Shown in pieces: positions 18,699 through 20,733 of a DNA stretch of 20,733 nucleotides (the first letter of the stretch is position 1; the number at the start of each line of letters is the position of its first letter). Both the position numbers and the translations under genes were made by a program. The notes beneath the pieces were generated by a model. The model worked only from the letters and a program-made list of their open reading frames with translations, had not been told where the DNA came from and did not search any database. Source of the DNA: an uncultured Flavobacteriales bacterium (lineage in GTDB: Bacteria > Bacteroidota > Bacteroidia > Flavobacteriales > Flavobacteriaceae); contig CAJVXR010000020.1 of assembly GCA_913009535.1 (NCBI GenBank), positions 1 to 20,733 on the forward strand. The letters are read 5' to 3'.

Positions 18699-18718
18699 AA
18701 CGATTTATATTGTAACAT

Positions 18719-19270
18719 TTATACCTTCTCAACTTGCATATATGATAGCTCCAAAGGAGTCTTTCTACCAAATATTTTTACCATAACTTCTAATTTTCTC
18801 TTCTCTTCATTAACTTTTTCAACAGTTCCATTAAAACCATTGAAAGGCCCATCTATAACTTTAATGTTTTCACCATTAACAAAAGGAATTGAGATATTTT
18901 CTATTTCAGATGATAGCTCATCAACTTTACCTAACATTCTATTGACTTCAACAGCTCTTAATGGAATAGGGTCACCACCTTTTGTTTCTCCTAAAAACCC
19001 AATTACATTGGGAAGAGATTTTATAACATGAGGGATTTCACCAGACAAATTAGCTTTTATCATAATATAGCCAGGAAAATAAACTTTTTCTTTATTTACT
19101 TTTTTACCCTTTCTAATTTGTACTACTTTTTGAGTAGGAACAAGTATTTCTTCAACAAGGTCAGAAAAACCAAGTCTATTAATTTCTGATTCCATGTAAG
19201 AACGTATTTTGTTTTCTTGACCGCTTACAGCCCTGACAACATACCACTTTTTAATATCTGTATCTGTCAT
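18719..19270 (-). CDS. nusG: Transcription termination/antitermination factor NusG
   Basis: Elongation factor of 183 aa that binds the beta' clamp of RNA polymerase and links it to Rho or the ribosome. The NGN domain spans about 7-115, with KKWYVVRAVSGQENKIRSY at its start and KVYFPGYIMIK in the middle. The KOW domain is at about 132-158 (GENIKVIDGPFNGFNGTV). Length is typical. The ATG at 19270 lies 5 bp after the secE stop, so the two are co-transcribed and likely coupled. Confidence 0.99.
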   Translation of the reverse strand: MTDTDIKKWYVVRAVSGQENKIRSYMESEINRLGFSDLVEEILVPTQKVVQIRKGKKVNKEKVYFPGYIMIKANLSGEIPHVIKSLPNVIGFLGETKGGDPIPLRAVEVNRMLGKVDELSSEIENISIPFVNGENIKVIDGPFNGFNGTVEKVNEEKRKLEVMVKIFGRKTPLELSYMQVEKV

Positions 19271-19275
19271 ATATA

Positions 19276-19467
19276 TTAATTAATAAAATCGAAATAAACT
19301 TTTATAATTCTTGATAAAATAGTGTCAGCAACCCAAATAAGTAATGCAAAAATTATAGAAAAAACCAACACGACCATTGTAAGTCGAGAAAGTTCATTTG
19401 TAGGAGTCCAAGACACGTGTTCTTTCAACTCTGAAAAAGACTCTTTAATGTAAGAAACTATATTCAT
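19276..19467 (-). CDS. secE: Preprotein translocase subunit SecE
   Basis: Small inner-membrane subunit of the SecYEG channel, 63 aa. It is the short single-helix form common outside gammaproteobacteria: an amphipathic helix SYIKESFSELKEHVSWTP (5-22) followed by one transmembrane helix at about 29-49. I chose the ATG at 19467. The frame is open to 19509, but those codons lie inside the tRNA-Trp gene and read as non-family sequence. The gene begins only 12 nt after the tRNA 3' end. Confidence 0.95.
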   Translation of the reverse strand: MNIVSYIKESFSELKEHVSWTPTNELSRLTMVVLVFSIIFALLIWVADTILSRIIKVYFDFIN

Positions 19468-19479
19468 TTTCAAATTTTG

Positions 19480-19552
19480 CACGGGTTGAGAGACTCGAAC
19501 TCCCGACACCTGGTTTTGGAGACCAGTGCTCTACCAACTGAGCTAAACCCGT
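19480..19552 (-). tRNA. tRNA-Trp (anticodon CCA)
   Basis: A complete 73-nt cloverleaf. The acceptor stem is ACGGGTT with AACCCGT, and the discriminator base is G. The D arm is GCTC/GAGC. The anticodon stem CTGGT/ACCAG encloses the loop CTCCAAA, with anticodon CCA at 19517-19519. The T arm has a TTCGAGT loop with one G-U pair in its stem. The 3' CCA is not encoded, so it must be added enzymatically. Placement between tuf and secE is the common bacterial arrangement. Confidence 0.97.
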
Positions 19553-19590
19553 CTCTAAATGGTGTCGTTTATTACACCCTAGATATTTAG

Positions 19591-19630
19591 CCATAAAAGG
19601 TATCCGCAAAATTGCAGATACCTTTTATGG
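19591..19630. terminator. Strong intrinsic terminator after tuf
   Basis: A perfect 14-bp inverted repeat, CCATAAAAGGTATC against GATACCTTTTATGG, encloses a 12-nt centre with three further possible pairs (GCA/TGC). In the tuf direction the stem carries A4 before GGTATC and T4 after GATACC, the usual A-tract/T-tract pattern. It starts 15 bp after the tuf stop. It is symmetrical and could act in both directions. If efficient, tRNA-Trp and secE need their own promoter, which I could not identify. Confidence 0.8.
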
Positions 19631-19645
19631 TATTTATTAATTTAT

Positions 19646-20733
19646 TTATTCTAAAATTTCAGTAACCTGACCAGCACCAACTGTTCTTCCACCTTCTCTA
19701 ATAGCAAACCTTAATCCAACACTACAAGCAATTGGAGAAATTAAGTCTACTGTAATGGTAAGGTTGTCGCCTGGCATTACCATTTCTACACCTTTCGGAA
19801 GTTCAATATTTCCAGTTACGTCAGTTGTTCTAACATAAAACTGTGGTCTATAATTATTGTGAAATGGAGTGTGTCTTCCACCCTCTTCTTTCTTTAAAAT
19901 ATAAACTTCAGCTTTAAATTTACCATGTGGTTTAACAGATCCTGGTTTACATATAACCATTCCTCTAGTTATATCCGTTTTTTCGATTCCTCTCAAAAGG
20001 ATACCTACATTATCACCAGCTTCACCTCTATCAAGAATTTTTCTAAACATTTCAACTCCAGTTACAGTAGAAGTAAGCTTTTCAGCTCCCATCCCTATAA
20101 TATCAACCGAATCACCGGTATTTGCAACACCAGTTTCAATTCTACCAGTTGCTACAGTTCCTCTACCAGTAATTGAAAACACATCTTCAACAGGCATTAA
20201 GAAATCTTTTTCAATATCTCTTTTAGGAAGCTCAATCCATGTGTCAACATTTTTCATCAGCTCCATTACAGTATCAACCCATTTTTGTTCACCATTTAAA
20301 GCTCCAAGAGCTGATCCTAAAATAACAGGTCCATTATCACCATCATATTCATAGAAATTTAATAAGTCTCTAACTTCCATTTCAACAAGTTCTAACAATT
20401 CTTCATCGTCGACTTGATCTGCTTTATTAAGAAAAACTACAATACGAGGAATACCAACTTGTCTCCCTAAAAGTATGTGTTCTCTAGTTTGTGGCATAGG
20501 CCCATCAGAGGCAGCAACTACAAGAATTGCACCATCCATTTGAGCTGCACCAGTTACCATATTTTTAACGTAATCCGCGTGACCAGGACAGTCAACGTGT
20601 GCGTAATGACGATTAGCTGTCATGTACTCAACGTGAGATGTGTTAATTGTAATACCTCTTTCTTTTTCTTCTGGAGCATTATCAATTTGATCAAATGATC
20701 TTGCTTCAGAATAACCTGCATCAGCTAATACTT
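19646..20733 (-). CDS. tuf: Elongation factor Tu, N-terminus outside window
   Basis: GTPase that delivers aminoacyl-tRNA to the ribosome. The frame stays open to the edge of the window, reading [20 protein letters not shown] before the internal Met at 20623, so about 35 N-terminal residues, including the GHVDHGKT P-loop, lie outside. Visible elements are the switch I segment [19 protein letters not shown] (G3), NKAD (G4) and GSAL (G5), then beta-barrel domains 2 and 3 ending [10 protein letters not shown]. No premature stop is present. A strong terminator follows. It leads the cluster with tRNA-Trp and secE-nusG. Confidence 0.99.
   Translation of the reverse strand, partial: VLADAGYSEARSFDQIDNAPEEKERGITINTSHVEYMTANRHYAHVDCPGHADYVKNMVTGAAQMDGAILVVAASDGPMPQTREHILLGRQVGIPRIVVFLNKADQVDDEELLELVEMEVRDLLNFYEYDGDNGPVILGSALGALNGEQKWVDTVMELMKNVDTWIELPKRDIEKDFLMPVEDVFSITGRGTVATGRIETGVANTGDSVDIIGMGAEKLTSTVTGVEMFRKILDRGEAGDNVGILLRGIEKTDITRGMVICKPGSVKPHGKFKAEVYILKKEEGGRHTPFHNNYRPQFYVRTTDVTGNIELPKGVEMVMPGDNLTITVDLISPIACSVGLRFAIREGGRTVGAGQVTEILE

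Noticed and set aside
19468..19509. Longer secE starting at 19509
   Set aside because: The extra 14 codons lie in the tRNA-Trp gene and do not resemble SecE; ATG at 19467 fits the family.
19925..20176. 83-codon open frame antisense to tuf
   Set aside because: Ser-rich shadow of a highly conserved gene with no start or context of its own.

Overview
The window is strongly AT-rich (roughly 30% G+C by eye), tightly packed, and almost entirely core-genome DNA. Several features point to Bacteroidota, most likely class Flavobacteriia. RpoB, RpoC and DUF3467 read like flavobacterial proteins; a DUF3467 gene directly follows rpoC; there is a DUF4369 lipoprotein; Shine-Dalgarno motifs are largely absent; and a few sites resemble the Bacteroidota TAnnTTTG promoter element. 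Zero-length and negative gene spacing suggests a compact, possibly marine, genome, but that is inference.

Layout. Positions 1-710 hold the end of a sodium:solute symporter (+). It converges on and overlaps a minus-strand pair, fabH and a small CoA-binding-fold protein (687-2050). A 138-bp divergent region (2051-2188) carries a palindrome and a candidate promoter for htpG (+). Behind htpG lie a DoxX-like membrane protein and a DUF4369 lipoprotein, both with apparent TTG starts. A minus-strand trio, idi, a PTPS/QueD-family gene and a small helical hypothetical (5169-6372), meets the lipoprotein tail to tail. prfC (release factor 3) runs on + and its stop codon directly abuts the stop of the DUF3467 gene.

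From 8038 to 20733 everything is on the minus strand and forms the classic transcription/translation cluster. In transcription order it is tuf (5' end outside the window), a strong hairpin terminator, tRNA-Trp(CCA), secE, nusG, rplK, rplA, rplJ, rplL, rpoB, rpoC and DUF3467. These genes make EF-Tu, a tRNA, a translocon subunit, a transcription elongation factor, the L1/L11 and L10/L12 stalk proteins and the two large RNA polymerase subunits. Ribosome and RNA polymerase production are therefore linked in one transcription region.

I see no mobile element, CRISPR array, phage gene, defence island or unfamiliar multi-gene system. The points worth a second look are small: the palindrome before htpG, a hairpin between rplL and rpoB, a (TAA)9 microsatellite between rplJ and rplL, a eukaryote-like active-site spacing in the PTPS-family enzyme, a DUF4369 lipoprotein without its usual thioredoxin partner domain, and secE starting 12 nt after a tRNA. 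No stretch over 300 bp lacks a gene.
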